Positions 26,788-34,908 of a DNA stretch of 64,000 nucleotides are shown piece after piece. Below the pieces are notes generated by a model. The model was given only the letters and a program-made list of their open reading frames with translations. It made no database searches and was not told the origin of the DNA. Every line of letters starts with the position of its first letter. Positions within the stretch are counted from its first letter, which is position 1. Source of the DNA: Acidovorax sp. RAC01 (lineage in GTDB: Bacteria > Pseudomonadota > Gammaproteobacteria > Burkholderiales > Burkholderiaceae_C); assembly GCF_001714725.1 (NCBI RefSeq), contig NZ_CP016447.1:1751001-1815000 (forward strand). The letters run 5' to 3'. The position numbers and the translations under genes are program-made.

Positions 26788-28125
26788 TCAGGCCGTGCGG
26801 GCCGCCAGCGTGCCCGGGCGGCCCGGCATGCCGCAAAACCCGAACTCCATGGCAGGGGTGCGGCCACTGATGAGTTCCGCGAGCGCCTTGCCCGAGCCCG
26901 CCCCGTGCGTCCAGCCCAGTGTGCCGTGGCCGGCGTTCACCCAGAGCTTGCCCACGCGGGTGCGGCCGATGAACGGGATGTTGGTCGGCGTGGCCGGGCG
27001 CAGGCCGGTCCAGTACTGCGGGTCGCCCCCCTGCTCGGGCGTACGGGTGTCGCACACGCCGGGCAGGATCTCCTCGATGCGGCGCGACAGCATGTGGCAA
27101 CGCGCGCGGGCCACCGGGCTGTCCAGGCTCAGATCGAACCCCGCGAGCTCGATGGTGCCGGCCACGCGCAGGTGGTTGCCCAGGCGGCTCATGGCGATCT
27201 TCTTGCCGTCGTCGATGGTGGACACCATCGGCGCGCCTTCGGGCCGCAGCAGCGGGAACGTGGCGCTGTAGCCCTTGCCGGGGTAGATCGGCAGATCCAC
27301 GCCCACCGTGCGCAGCAGCGGTGCCGTGTACGAGCCGCAGGCCGCCACAAAGGCATCTGCCTTCAAAATGAAGTCTTTCTGGCCTGTACCGCCCGCTCTG
27401 TTTGGCATGACGGCTACAGAATCAATAGCATCGCCAATCTTGTTGAGCCGCAGCACATCGTGCCCGTACAGGAACCGCGCCCCACGGGCGGCGCAGCGCC
27501 GTGCCAGCTCCTGGGTGAAGACGCGGGCATCGCCGCTTTCGTCGGTGCTGGTGTAGGTGCCCCCCGTGATTCGGTCGCCATAGGCCTTGAAGGCAGGCTC
27601 GATGGCCAGCAGTTCCTCGCGGCTGACCAGGCGGCGCTGCACGCCGTGGCGGCGCATCAGCTCCACCGCGTGGCCGGCGGCGTCAAACGACTTCTGGTCG
27701 GTGTAGAAGTGCGCAATGCCGCGTTCGAGCCGGTTGTATTCGATGCCCGTGGCGCTCACCAGGTCCTTCAGGGCCGCATGGCTGTACGCACCCAGCGCCA
27801 CGATCTGCTGCACGTTGCGCTCGAACGCAGCGTCGTTGCACTGCGCCAGGAACTGCAGGCCCCAGCGCCATTGCTGCCAGTCGAGCTGCGGGCGGAAAAG
27901 CAGCGGGGCTTCCTTGTCGAACATCCACTTGAGGGCCTTCAGTGGCGCCTCGCGGTTGGCCCAGGGTTCGCAGTAGCTCACCGAGATCTGCGCCGCGTTG
28001 GCGAAGCTGGTTTCCATCGCCGCGTCGGCCTGCCGGTCCACAATGGTGACTTCGTGGCCGCGCTCCAGCAGATGCCAGGCAGTGCTGATGCCGATGATGC
28101 CGGCGCCCAAAATGATCGTCTTCAT
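26788..28125 (-). CDS. dadA: D-amino acid dehydrogenase
   Basis: The 445-residue FAD enzyme oxidises D-amino acids (classically D-alanine) to keto acids and passes electrons to the respiratory chain. The dinucleotide motif is at the start (IILGAGIIGISTAWHLLERGHEVTIVDR); NAAQISVSYCEPWA, GGTYTSTDESGDARVFTQEL, IYPGKGYSATFP and WTGLRPATPTNIPFIG are family motifs. Residues ~232-252 (SVAVMPNRAGGTGQKDF) form an insertion encoded by a degenerate copy of the interspersed repeat. I chose the ATG at 28125; an in-frame ATG seven codons upstream is less likely. A LysR-type gene diverges from it. Confidence 0.92.
   Translation of the reverse strand: MKTIILGAGIIGISTAWHLLERGHEVTIVDRQADAAMETSFANAAQISVSYCEPWANREAPLKALKWMFDKEAPLLFRPQLDWQQWRWGLQFLAQCNDAAFERNVQQIVALGAYSHAALKDLVSATGIEYNRLERGIAHFYTDQKSFDAAGHAVELMRRHGVQRRLVSREELLAIEPAFKAYGDRITGGTYTSTDESGDARVFTQELARRCAARGARFLYGHDVLRLNKIGDAIDSVAVMPNRAGGTGQKDFILKADAFVAACGSYTAPLLRTVGVDLPIYPGKGYSATFPLLRPEGAPMVSTIDDGKKIAMSRLGNHLRVAGTIELAGFDLSLDSPVARARCHMLSRRIEEILPGVCDTRTPEQGGDPQYWTGLRPATPTNIPFIGRTRVGKLWVNAGHGTLGWTHGAGSGKALAELISGRTPAMEFGFCGMPGRPGTLAARTA
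27368..27432 (-). repeat. interspersed ~65-bp repeat, copy 4, degenerate, inside dadA
   Basis: On the + strand AAGTCTTTCTGGCCTGTACC, then GGCTACAGAATCAATAGC, lines up with the reverse complement of the repeat (AAGCCTTTTCGGCC ... GCTATCAATT). It stays in frame with dadA. Confidence 0.5.
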
Positions 28126-28258
28126 GGGGCGCAGTGTGCGCGACATTGCTTTTCACTAAAAGCAAAATTAAACTTGATGCAAAAACATCAGCAGTGCTAA
28201 TGAAAGCCCGCTTTTTGTCCATCGTTCAACCTGCCGCGCGCACCCCCTGGCACACACC

Positions 28259-29173
28259 ATGAGCACCTACGATCCCGCCGCCCTTGAATGCCTTGCCGCC
28301 ATTGTGGAAGAAGGCGGTTTTGAACGCGCCGCGCAGCGCCTGAATGTCACCCAGTCGGCCGTGTCGCAGCGCCTGCGGGCGCTGGAGGCGCAGGTGGGCT
28401 CGGTGCTCATCGTGCGCAGCCGCCCGCTGCGGCCGACGTCGGCGGGGCAGTTGCTGCTCAAGCACACCAAGCAGATGCGCCTGCTGCGCGCCGACCTGGA
28501 GCGCGACCTGCGCGAGCTGGCACCCAGCGCCCCGGGGGGGGCGCGCGAGGACGAGCGCATTGCCATTGCCATCAATGCCGACAGCATTGCCACCTGGGCC
28601 ATGGGCGCCCTGCACGACCTGGTGCGCCAGCGGCTGCCGCTGGAAATCATCGTGGACGACCAGGATTTCACCCAGGAATGGCTGCGCTCAGGCCAGGTGC
28701 TGGGTTGCGTGACCACGCTCAAGCAGGCGCTGCGCGGCTGCAAGATGGTGCCACTGGGGGCCATGCACTATGTGGCGGTGGCCCAAGCCGACTATGCGGC
28801 GCAGCACCTGCCGCACGGCCTCACGCCGCACAACTTTCGCGAGGTTCCGTTTTTGTCGTTCAACCGCAAGGACGACATGGCGGCAGAGTTTGTGGCGCGG
28901 GCCTTCGGGCTCAAGCGCGTGGCGCTCAACCACATCTTTGTGCCTGGCTCCGAGGCACAGATGCGCGCCGTCTCGGCCGGCTGGGCGGTGGGTGTGATTC
29001 CCGAACTGCTGGCGCGCAGCGCGCTGGCCGATGGCAGCGTGGTGAACCTGGCGCCAGGCCACTCGCTGCCCGTGCAGCTGTACTGGCACTGCTGGAACCT
29101 CGAATCCGCGGTGCTGGATTCGCTGACGGCCGCGCTCACGGCCACTGCTGAGGCCGCTCTGGAGCCAGCCTGA
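28259..29173 (+). CDS. LysR-family regulator, ArgP/LysG-like
   Basis: The 304-residue regulator has an N-terminal winged helix (LAAIVEEGGFERAAQRLNVTQSAVSQRLRALEAQVG) and a periplasmic-binding-like effector domain containing SFNRKDDMAAEFV and GSEAQMRAVSAGWAVGVIPELL, as in ArgP/IciA regulators that sense lysine or arginine. ArgP-type genes usually sit beside a LysE exporter; here the divergent partner is dadA, with a 133-bp AT-rich shared promoter region. Regulation of dadA is the simplest inference. Confidence 0.85.
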   Translation: MSTYDPAALECLAAIVEEGGFERAAQRLNVTQSAVSQRLRALEAQVGSVLIVRSRPLRPTSAGQLLLKHTKQMRLLRADLERDLRELAPSAPGGAREDERIAIAINADSIATWAMGALHDLVRQRLPLEIIVDDQDFTQEWLRSGQVLGCVTTLKQALRGCKMVPLGAMHYVAVAQADYAAQHLPHGLTPHNFREVPFLSFNRKDDMAAEFVARAFGLKRVALNHIFVPGSEAQMRAVSAGWAVGVIPELLARSALADGSVVNLAPGHSLPVQLYWHCWNLESAVLDSLTAALTATAEAALEPA

Positions 29174-29207
29174 GCCTGCCGGGCGCGGTGTCTGCAAAAT
29201 GTGAACG

Positions 29208-29235
29208 AAATGGTTATTTCGCAACCTGACCATTT
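29208..29235. promoter_or_regulatory. 28-bp dyad upstream of the TetR gene
   Basis: AAATGGT and ACCATTT are separated by 14 bp, with an inner GGTT...AACC. It lies 31 bp before the TetR start, next to a TATAAAAT -10-like box (29252-29259), and suits autorepression. Confidence 0.55.
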
Positions 29236-29266
29236 AATTTTCTACCGGCCTGTATAAAATAGAGGC

Positions 29267-29884
29267 ATGCAAACCCTCCAGCCCAAAGTTTCCTTCAAGG
29301 AACAGATGCACCAGGCGCGTGAGGAGGCCATCCTTCAGTCAGCGTGCCGGCTGCTGGGCGAAAAGGCCTTTGACGCGATGACGATGGACGATGTGGCGAA
29401 TGCCGTGGGCATCGCCAAGGCCAGCCTGTACAAGCACTTTTGCAGCAAGGAAGAGCTGTGCAGCGCGGCCATGGTGCAGATCCTGGGGCGCGTGCAGGCC
29501 TACCTGGGCAGCCTGCCAGACGAGATGCCGCCGCTCGCAAAGCTGCACGCGCTGGTGCGCTGGTCGCTGGAGCGACTGCTCACCAACGAGATGCCGCTTT
29601 TGCCCAGCCGCAATTCCACGCTGCGCGCCGTGCTGATGGCCAACAAGGACTACCTCAACGGGCTGGTGGCAGTGAGCGACCAGATCGGTGGCTGGATCGA
29701 GGAAGCCCAGAAGCAGGGCGTGATTGCGCCGACGCTTCCGCCACTGGTGGTGCTGTACACGCTCTACGCCCGAGCCTGCGACCCGGTGGTGAGCTTCCTC
29801 AAGGAAGGCGGGCAGTATTCGGACGAGCAGATCGTCGAACTGGTGGTGCGCACCTGCTTTGAAGGCCTGGCTGCAAGGGCCTGA
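29267..29884 (+). CDS. TetR-family transcriptional regulator
   Basis: The 205-residue protein has the helix-turn-helix AILQSACRLLGEKAFDAMTMDDVANAVGIAKASLYKHFCSKEEL (residues ~22-66) and a helical ligand domain. The -10-like TATAAAAT ends 7 bases before the ATG, so transcription may start at or next to it and the mRNA may be nearly leaderless. A 28-bp dyad upstream could be its own operator. The next genes, convergent to it, are two fasciclin genes preceded by related AACC/TTGGT boxes, which makes them candidate targets. Confidence 0.87.
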   Translation: MQTLQPKVSFKEQMHQAREEAILQSACRLLGEKAFDAMTMDDVANAVGIAKASLYKHFCSKEELCSAAMVQILGRVQAYLGSLPDEMPPLAKLHALVRWSLERLLTNEMPLLPSRNSTLRAVLMANKDYLNGLVAVSDQIGGWIEEAQKQGVIAPTLPPLVVLYTLYARACDPVVSFLKEGGQYSDEQIVELVVRTCFEGLAARA

Positions 29885-29907
29885 TCTTTCTTCCACCCGT
29901 GAGGCAC

Positions 29908-29936
29908 AAAAAAGCCCGGCAATGCCGGGCTTTTGT
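29908..29936. terminator. bidirectional rho-independent terminator between TetR and FAS1 genes
   Basis: An 11-bp stem AAAGCCCGGCA/TGCCGGGCTTT with a 1-base centre (29911-29933) is flanked by A and T runs and serves both convergent genes. Confidence 0.85.
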
Positions 29937-29974
29937 TTTGAACAGAGGCCGCGCCCGAGGGGCGCGGCGTTCTC

Positions 29975-30922
29975 TTAGCGGGGCAGCAGGACCTTGTCCA
30001 CCACGTGGATGACGCCGTTGCTGGTGAACACGTCGGTGGCCACGATGCTGCTCTGGCGGCCCCGGCTGTCGGTGATGGCCAGGCTGGCGTTGATGGTGAA
30101 GGTCTGGCCCTGCACCGTGGTGATGGCGGTGTTGACCGGTACGTCGGCCTTCAGAACCCGGCTTGGCACCACGTGGTACGTCAGGACGGACGTGAGCAGG
30201 GCCGTGTTGGCCAGCAGGGCTTCCTTGGTGACGCCCAGTTCGGTCAGCAGTGCGGCAAAGGCGGCATTGGTGGGCGCGAACACCGTGAAGGGGCCTGCGC
30301 CCTGCAGGGTGGGCACCAGGCCTGCGGCCACGACGGCTTCGACCAGGATGCTGAAGTCGGGCAGGGCAGACGCCGTGGCCACAATGTTCTTGTCGGCAGG
30401 CAGCAGCACCTTGTCGACCAGATGCACCACGCCGTTGCTGGCCTGGATGTCCGTGGCGGTGATGTTGCTGGTGCGGTTGCGGCCGTCGGTGATGCGCAGG
30501 GCGGTGCCCGAAGCCTCCACCTTGAAGAAGCCCCCGCCCACCGGCGTGATGGCCTTGCCCAGCGGCACGCTGGCGCGGGGCACCGTGGTGCCGAGCACGT
30601 GGTAGGTCAGCACGGCGGTCAGCAGCGTCTTGTTGGCCAGAAGCGCGTCCTTGGTGACGCCCAGCTCGGTCAGCAGTGCGGCAAAGGCGGCATTGGTGGG
30701 AGCAAACACCGTCAGGCTTCCGGTGCTCAGCGTTGGTGCCAGTCCGGCAGCAACCACGGCCTCCACCAGGATGCTCAGGTCCGGATTGGACTGGGCCAGC
30801 TCGACGATGTTGCGCTGGGGCTCATCGTCGCCGCCGCCGCACGCCTGCAGCAGCGTGGCGCTGGCGCCCACGGCAGCTGCCATCAGGATGGTTCGGCGGT
30901 TCAACAGGGAAGTGCTGTTCAT
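29975..30922 (-). CDS. lipoprotein with two fasciclin (FAS1) domains
   Basis: The 315-residue protein has an N-terminal signal with Arg-Arg (LLNRRTILMAAAVGASATLLQAC) ending in a lipobox cysteine. Two FAS1 domains follow at residues ~45-180 and ~185-315. Each has the hallmark H1 segment (LTVFAPTNAAFAALL; FTVFAPTNAAFAALL), the YHV motif and the H2 segment ending in ASNGVVHLVDKVLLP or TSNGVIHVVDKVLLP. FAS1 domains mediate adhesion; bacterial ones are envelope or extracellular proteins. The ATG at 30922 has a GAGAGGAA ribosome-binding region. It lies 60 bp downstream of the single-FAS1 gene on the same strand. Confidence 0.92.
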   Translation of the reverse strand: MNSTSLLNRRTILMAAAVGASATLLQACGGGDDEPQRNIVELAQSNPDLSILVEAVVAAGLAPTLSTGSLTVFAPTNAAFAALLTELGVTKDALLANKTLLTAVLTYHVLGTTVPRASVPLGKAITPVGGGFFKVEASGTALRITDGRNRTSNITATDIQASNGVVHLVDKVLLPADKNIVATASALPDFSILVEAVVAAGLVPTLQGAGPFTVFAPTNAAFAALLTELGVTKEALLANTALLTSVLTYHVVPSRVLKADVPVNTAITTVQGQTFTINASLAITDSRGRQSSIVATDVFTSNGVIHVVDKVLLPR

Positions 30923-30982
30923 GGTGGAGGTTCCTCTCGTCAAAGTTGTGGTGGTGGTTGGAAATCGGATAGGGCGCGGAAA

Positions 30983-31438
30983 TTACTTGGGCATCAGGAC
31001 GGTGTCGATGGCGTGGATCACGCCATTGCTGGCCGCCACGTCGGTGGCGATGACCTTCGACTGGTCCACCATCACACCCGAGGTGGTGGAGACCTTGAGT
31101 TCCTGGCCCTGCACGGTCTTGACCATGCCTGCCTTCACGTCCTTGGCCATGACCTTGCCTGGCACCACGTGGTACGTCAGCACCTTGGTCAGCGCAGCCT
31201 TGTCGGCCAGGAGCCCGTCGAGGGTGGTCTTGGGGATCTTGGCAAATGCCTCATCGGTGGGTGCGAACACGGTGAACGGGCCGGGGCCCTTGAGGGTGTC
31301 CACCAGACCGGCGGCCTGCACAGCGGCTACCAGCGTCTTGAAATTGCCAGCCTTCACGGCCGTGTCGACGATGTCCTGGGCCATGGCGGAGAAGGTGGCT
31401 CCAGCGGTCAGGGCCAATGCAATCAGGGTCTTCTTCAT
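30983..31438 (-). CDS. secreted single-domain fasciclin (FAS1) protein
   Basis: The 151-residue protein has a signal peptide ([21 protein letters not shown]) followed by one FAS1 domain: [42 protein letters not shown] and [16 protein letters not shown]. It resembles MPT70-type secreted fasciclins. A GGAATCC-type ribosome-binding region precedes the ATG. It is the first gene of a two-gene FAS1 operon, and three AACCRATTGGT palindromes lie upstream in its promoter. Confidence 0.93.
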   Translation of the reverse strand: MKKTLIALALTAGATFSAMAQDIVDTAVKAGNFKTLVAAVQAAGLVDTLKGPGPFTVFAPTDEAFAKIPKTTLDGLLADKAALTKVLTYHVVPGKVMAKDVKAGMVKTVQGQELKVSTTSGVMVDQSKVIATDVAASNGVIHAIDTVLMPK

Positions 31439-31500
31439 GGGGATTCCTTGGGTGTTGGTGGGAAATCACACACGCCAGGATGGGCGTGGCGCGAATATAT

Positions 31501-31551
31501 AACCGATTGGTATCCATGTAAACCGATTGGTCTCAGAATAACCAATTGGTT
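31501..31551. promoter_or_regulatory. array of three AACCRATTGGT palindromes upstream of the FAS1 operon
   Basis: AACCGATTGGT occurs at 31501 and 31521, and the perfect palindrome AACCAATTGGTT at 31540. The ~20-bp spacing puts all three on one face of the helix. The array overlaps the FAS1 promoter region and looks like a multi-site operator. Confidence 0.7.
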
Positions 31552-31561
31552 TCAATTTGAC

Positions 31562-31590
31562 AAAAAAAACCCTGCCGCAAGGGGCAGGGT
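31562..31590 (-). terminator. rho-independent terminator of the uspA gene
   Basis: On the minus strand the stem ACCCTGCC/GGCAGGGT is followed by a run of eight Ts. Confidence 0.85.
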
Positions 31591-31611
31591 CGGGTGCGGA
31601 TGAGGCGGCGA

Positions 31612-32034
31612 TCAGCGGATGAGCAAGATGGGCACCTTGCACTGGGCCAGCACCTGCGTGGTGACCGAGCCCATCACCAGGGTGGCAATGGCACCGTGGC
31701 CGTGCGAGCCCATGACCACCAGGTCGAACTTGCCGGAGTCGGCCAGCTTGGAGATGCTTTCACCTACGGCGCCCACCTTCACGCTGCGGCGTGCTTCCAC
31801 CCCGTGACGCTTGAGGAATTTGCACACAGGGGCCAGCACCTTCTCGGCTTCCTCGGCGTGGTAGTTGTCCACGACTTCCTTGCCCAGCGCAGCACGTGCA
31901 CGCGGGGGCAGGGGCGGCTGCACCGTGAGCACGGTGTATTCGTGCGAGGCGCCCAGCAACTCGTCATGCGTGGCCAGGTAGGCGAGCATCTTCTTGGTGT
32001 ATGCGCTGCCATCGACAGCAAGCAGGATCTTCAT
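31612..32034 (-). CDS. universal stress protein (UspA family)
   Basis: The 140-residue protein has the Usp fold with MKILLAVDGSAYTKKML at the start and the ATP-binding motif GSHGHGAIATLVMGSVTTQVL (G-2x-G-9x-G-S/T) near residues 108-128, followed by VPILLIR. It is probably a nucleotide-binding stress protein of the cytoplasm. It is monocistronic with its own terminator and shares the intergenic region upstream of the FAS1 operon. Confidence 0.93.
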   Translation of the reverse strand: MKILLAVDGSAYTKKMLAYLATHDELLGASHEYTVLTVQPPLPPRARAALGKEVVDNYHAEEAEKVLAPVCKFLKRHGVEARRSVKVGAVGESISKLADSGKFDLVVMGSHGHGAIATLVMGSVTTQVLAQCKVPILLIR

Positions 32035-32220
32035 GGTGTTCTCCGGAAAGGGATGTTTCAGGCTACCGTGCGCAGACTGTTGTTGTCTTGACCATGGTCA
32101 TGCTTTTTGTTCGTGCGCGGTAGGGGGGCGACTGCGCCACCACCTCTGCCATCCGCTGCCGAGCCTCGCTGGCCCATCCGGGCGGATGCAGAGGGGGCTG
32201 AACAGCCCGCCTGCGCTGCA

Positions 32221-33069
32221 TCATACGTTCACGCAGTACTGCGGGGCGAAGGTATCTTGCTCGCCTTTGCGAGCGTAGCCCAGGGGATTGGCCACGACCC
32301 GGCACTGCCAACCCCGGCCGTCGCCGTGCTGGCCTGTCACGGTGTAGTCGCTGCGTGCGTGCAGATGGCCATGCAGCCACAGGTCAGCATGGGGCAACAG
32401 GGCATCGAGCGCATTGCAAAAACCTGCAGTGCCGGGGACCAGCCCGTAGCGGGGATCGGCACTGCGCAGGCTGGGAGCGAAATGGGTGACCACCACGGTC
32501 GGACCTTCGGCAAAGGGCTGCTCCAGCGCACTCGCCAGCCAGGCCTGGCTGGCGAGCGCCTGGTCGCGCACAGCCTCGGCCAGGAAAGGCTGCCCCTGCC
32601 GGGTGGTACCCGTCTTTTGCAGATAGAAATTGGCTGCGCGAAAAGCCTTGTCGCGCAGCTTCAGCCGCCGGGCCAGGTCGGCCGTCGCCTCGTGGTCGGC
32701 CAGGGCATCAAAGTCGCTCCACAGCGTGGTCCCGATGAAGCGGACCCCTCGGAGCGTGAGCGTCTCGCGCTCCAGCCACACTATGCCCAGCCGGTCGCAG
32801 GTGGCGCGCAGGCGTGCATGGGCGGCATCGAAGTCCTGTCCATCGTACTCATGATTGCCTGGCACCAGCAGCACGGGCGTGGGCCAGCCGCCATGCTGGG
32901 GCAGCGGCGAGAAACGGCCCAGACCGAAGTCCTCATCCTGCAGCTGCGAGCCCGGCTGGTAGGAGCCAATGTCTCCGGCAAGCACCAGCACGTCGGCTCC
33001 CGGCGCCGGCTCGGGAACGAAATGGGGATGCACCTCGAGGTGCAGGTCTGACAGAAGCTGGATATTCAT
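32221..33069 (-). CDS. metallophosphoesterase
   Basis: The 282-residue calcineurin-like phosphoesterase has the metal-binding motifs in order: LLSDLHLE (D-x-H), LAGDIGSY (GD), VPGNHEYD (GNH-E/D), VVVTHFAPS and LWLHGHLHARSDY (GHxH). The substrate is unknown; related stand-alone proteins cleave phosphodiesters. The ATG at 33069 is preferred over the TTG one codon upstream. It lies just downstream of the LysR gene on the same strand, with 36 bp between them. Confidence 0.9.
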   Translation of the reverse strand: MNIQLLSDLHLEVHPHFVPEPAPGADVLVLAGDIGSYQPGSQLQDEDFGLGRFSPLPQHGGWPTPVLLVPGNHEYDGQDFDAAHARLRATCDRLGIVWLERETLTLRGVRFIGTTLWSDFDALADHEATADLARRLKLRDKAFRAANFYLQKTGTTRQGQPFLAEAVRDQALASQAWLASALEQPFAEGPTVVVTHFAPSLRSADPRYGLVPGTAGFCNALDALLPHADLWLHGHLHARSDYTVTGQHGDGRGWQCRVVANPLGYARKGEQDTFAPQYCVNV

Positions 33070-33105
33070 CAAGGGGCAGTCTAAGGCCCGAGTCCGGCGC
33101 CCGCG

Positions 33106-34065
33106 TTATGGGCTCGCAAACGTCCGTCGGGCAGAGCGGGCCAGAGCCTGAAGCAGCCACGTCATGGCAGCCTGCTGCGGACCGCGCCGACGCCACAGCG
33201 CATCCACGTGCACGGCCGGCACGTCCAGCGGCAGCGGCCTTTGCACCAGCACGTCCGCGATGCCCGTCACCGGCACGAAGTGCCTGGGCAGCACGGTCAG
33301 CATGTCGGAGCCTGCCACCACCCGCCCGGCCGTGAAAAACTGGTTCACTGTGAGCACCACCCGCCGCTCACGGCCCAGCGACGCGAGCGCCTCGTCGATG
33401 AAACCGAAGGGCCGCCCCGAGAAACTCACCAGCATGTGGCGTGCGGCGCAGTAGGCGTCCAGCGTAAGCGGCTGGCTCGCCAGCGGATGTCCCTGGCGCA
33501 TGACGCACACGTATTCGCCGTCGTACAGGCGCCGGCTCTCAAAGCCCACCACGCCCCCGGATTGCGCCCGTGCCGTGAGGTCGGCCAACGCTGCCGGAAA
33601 GTAGCCCACCGCCATGTCCGCCGACTCGTCATCCAGCAGGCGCCGCGGATCGCGGGTGGTGAGCGGCAGCACGCGGATGGATATGCCCGGTGCCTCACGT
33701 TCGATGATCTCCACCAGCGCGGGCACCAGGGTGGCAGCCGTAGCGTCGGCCATCGCAAGCACGAAGGTGGATTCGGCAGTGGCCGGCTCGAACGTGGCGG
33801 GCGCGAGCGATTGCTGCAATTGCGAAAGCGCTTCGCGCACCGGGGGCCAAAGCGCCAGCGCACGCGGCGTGGGCTCAACGCCTTGCCCGCTGCGCACCAG
33901 GAGCTCGTCGCCCAGCGTCTCGCGAAGGCGCCGCATGGCGTTGCTGACGGCCGGCTGCGTGAGCGACAGCTTGTGGGCCGCCCGCGTCAGGCTGCGCTCT
34001 GCCATGACCTCGTCAAACACCCGCAGCAGGTTGAGGTCAAGGGAGCGGAAGTTCAGAGGGGCCAT
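33106..34065 (-). CDS. LysR-family transcriptional regulator
   Basis: The 319-residue protein has the LysR winged helix (LDLNLLRVFDEVMAERSLTRAAHKLSLTQPAVSNAMRRLRETLGDELLVRSG) and an effector domain of the NodD/PcaQ-like group. The target is unclear. It diverges from the small membrane protein gene at 34295 across an AT-rich region with a palindrome, and precedes the phosphoesterase gene on its own strand. Confidence 0.88.
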   Translation of the reverse strand: MAPLNFRSLDLNLLRVFDEVMAERSLTRAAHKLSLTQPAVSNAMRRLRETLGDELLVRSGQGVEPTPRALALWPPVREALSQLQQSLAPATFEPATAESTFVLAMADATAATLVPALVEIIEREAPGISIRVLPLTTRDPRRLLDDESADMAVGYFPAALADLTARAQSGGVVGFESRRLYDGEYVCVMRQGHPLASQPLTLDAYCAARHMLVSFSGRPFGFIDEALASLGRERRVVLTVNQFFTAGRVVAGSDMLTVLPRHFVPVTGIADVLVQRPLPLDVPAVHVDALWRRRGPQQAAMTWLLQALARSARRTFASP

Positions 34066-34216
34066 GGTCGGCTGAGCAAGGCGGAGCGCATGAAAAGGGC
34101 CGGATCGTTCGTTGGTAAGGGCGCGGAATGTGCGCTCACGGACTCAAGAGCCGCGCGGTACCTCCTCACCCCAATACATCACCGATGTGAATAACAAGGA
34201 TTCAGAATATAAACTT

Positions 34217-34245
34217 GAATAGATAAAGGGTTAACCCTAGTATTC
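34217..34245. promoter_or_regulatory. palindrome in the divergent LysR/34295 promoter region
   Basis: A perfect 12-bp palindrome AGGGTTAACCCT (34227-34238) lies within a wider GAATA...TATTC dyad. It sits in an AT-rich region 50-80 bp before the gene at 34295 and is a candidate operator. Confidence 0.5.
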
Positions 34246-34294
34246 AGCCATCGACCGGCATATCGCCAGTCCACACTGACAAGGGGCACCCCAA

Positions 34295-34735
34295 ATGACC
34301 AGCTTCGCACACGTTGACTATCCCACCGAACACCCTGGCGTGGTCCGCGCCGAAAATGCCGCCGCAGCGCTCAAGAGCGCAGCAGCCCAGTTTGACGGCG
34401 CACGTGGAGCCGCCACCCTGCTGCTGGCAGCGGTCGTGTCTGCCCTGGTTGTGGTCGCCAACCAGGTCGTCGACACCTGGGGTGACGGACACCTGCTGGC
34501 AGCGTGGATGGTGCTGTGGCTGGTGGCGTTTGCCGCCCTGGCACTGTTTGCCACGCCCGCCCGCACCGCTGGCGTGGTGATCCGTCGTGCCGTGAAGTCG
34601 TGGGCCCAATCGCGCCGCCGCGCTGCCGATGACCAGCGTACCTGGCAAGTCGCCATGCGCGACCCGCGCATCATGGCCGAGCTGAACCATGCCATGGGCA
34701 TCGCTGGCGTGGAAGATCTGCGCAAGTACGACTAA
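34295..34735 (+). CDS. small membrane protein, function unknown
   Basis: The 146-residue protein has two predicted membrane helices (ATLLLAAVVSALVVVANQVV and WMVLWLVAFAALALFATPA). They are flanked by an Ala-rich N-terminus and a charged C-terminal tail with an Arg-rich stretch (WAQSRRRAADDQRTWQVAMRDPRIMAELNHAMG). I do not recognise the family with certainty. A strong terminator follows. It is divergent from a LysR gene. Confidence 0.75.
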   Translation: MTSFAHVDYPTEHPGVVRAENAAAALKSAAAQFDGARGAATLLLAAVVSALVVVANQVVDTWGDGHLLAAWMVLWLVAFAALALFATPARTAGVVIRRAVKSWAQSRRRAADDQRTWQVAMRDPRIMAELNHAMGIAGVEDLRKYD

Positions 34736-34765
34736 GCGCTTGGCCACGGGGCCGCGCGCATGATC

Positions 34766-34793
34766 AAAGCCGTGGTGATCCACGGCTTTTTTT
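34766..34793 (+). terminator. rho-independent terminator
   Basis: A 10-bp stem AAAGCCGTGG/CCACGGCTTT with loop TGAT is followed by a T run. It ends the small membrane protein gene. Confidence 0.9.
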
Positions 34794-34834
34794 CGTCTGC
34801 AGGCAAGGCAAGTACGCGCGGATCGCACGGGGCG

Positions 34835-34862
34835 AAAAAAAAGCAGCCCGGAGGCTGCTTTT
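34835..34862 (-). terminator. rho-independent terminator of pckG
   Basis: The stem AAGCAGCC/GGCTGCTT (34841-34860) is followed on the minus strand by eight Ts. Confidence 0.88.
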
Positions 34863-34908
34863 CATCAGTGCCTGAAAGGCAGGGTCAGACCGGCCTGCCC
34901 GCAGGACA

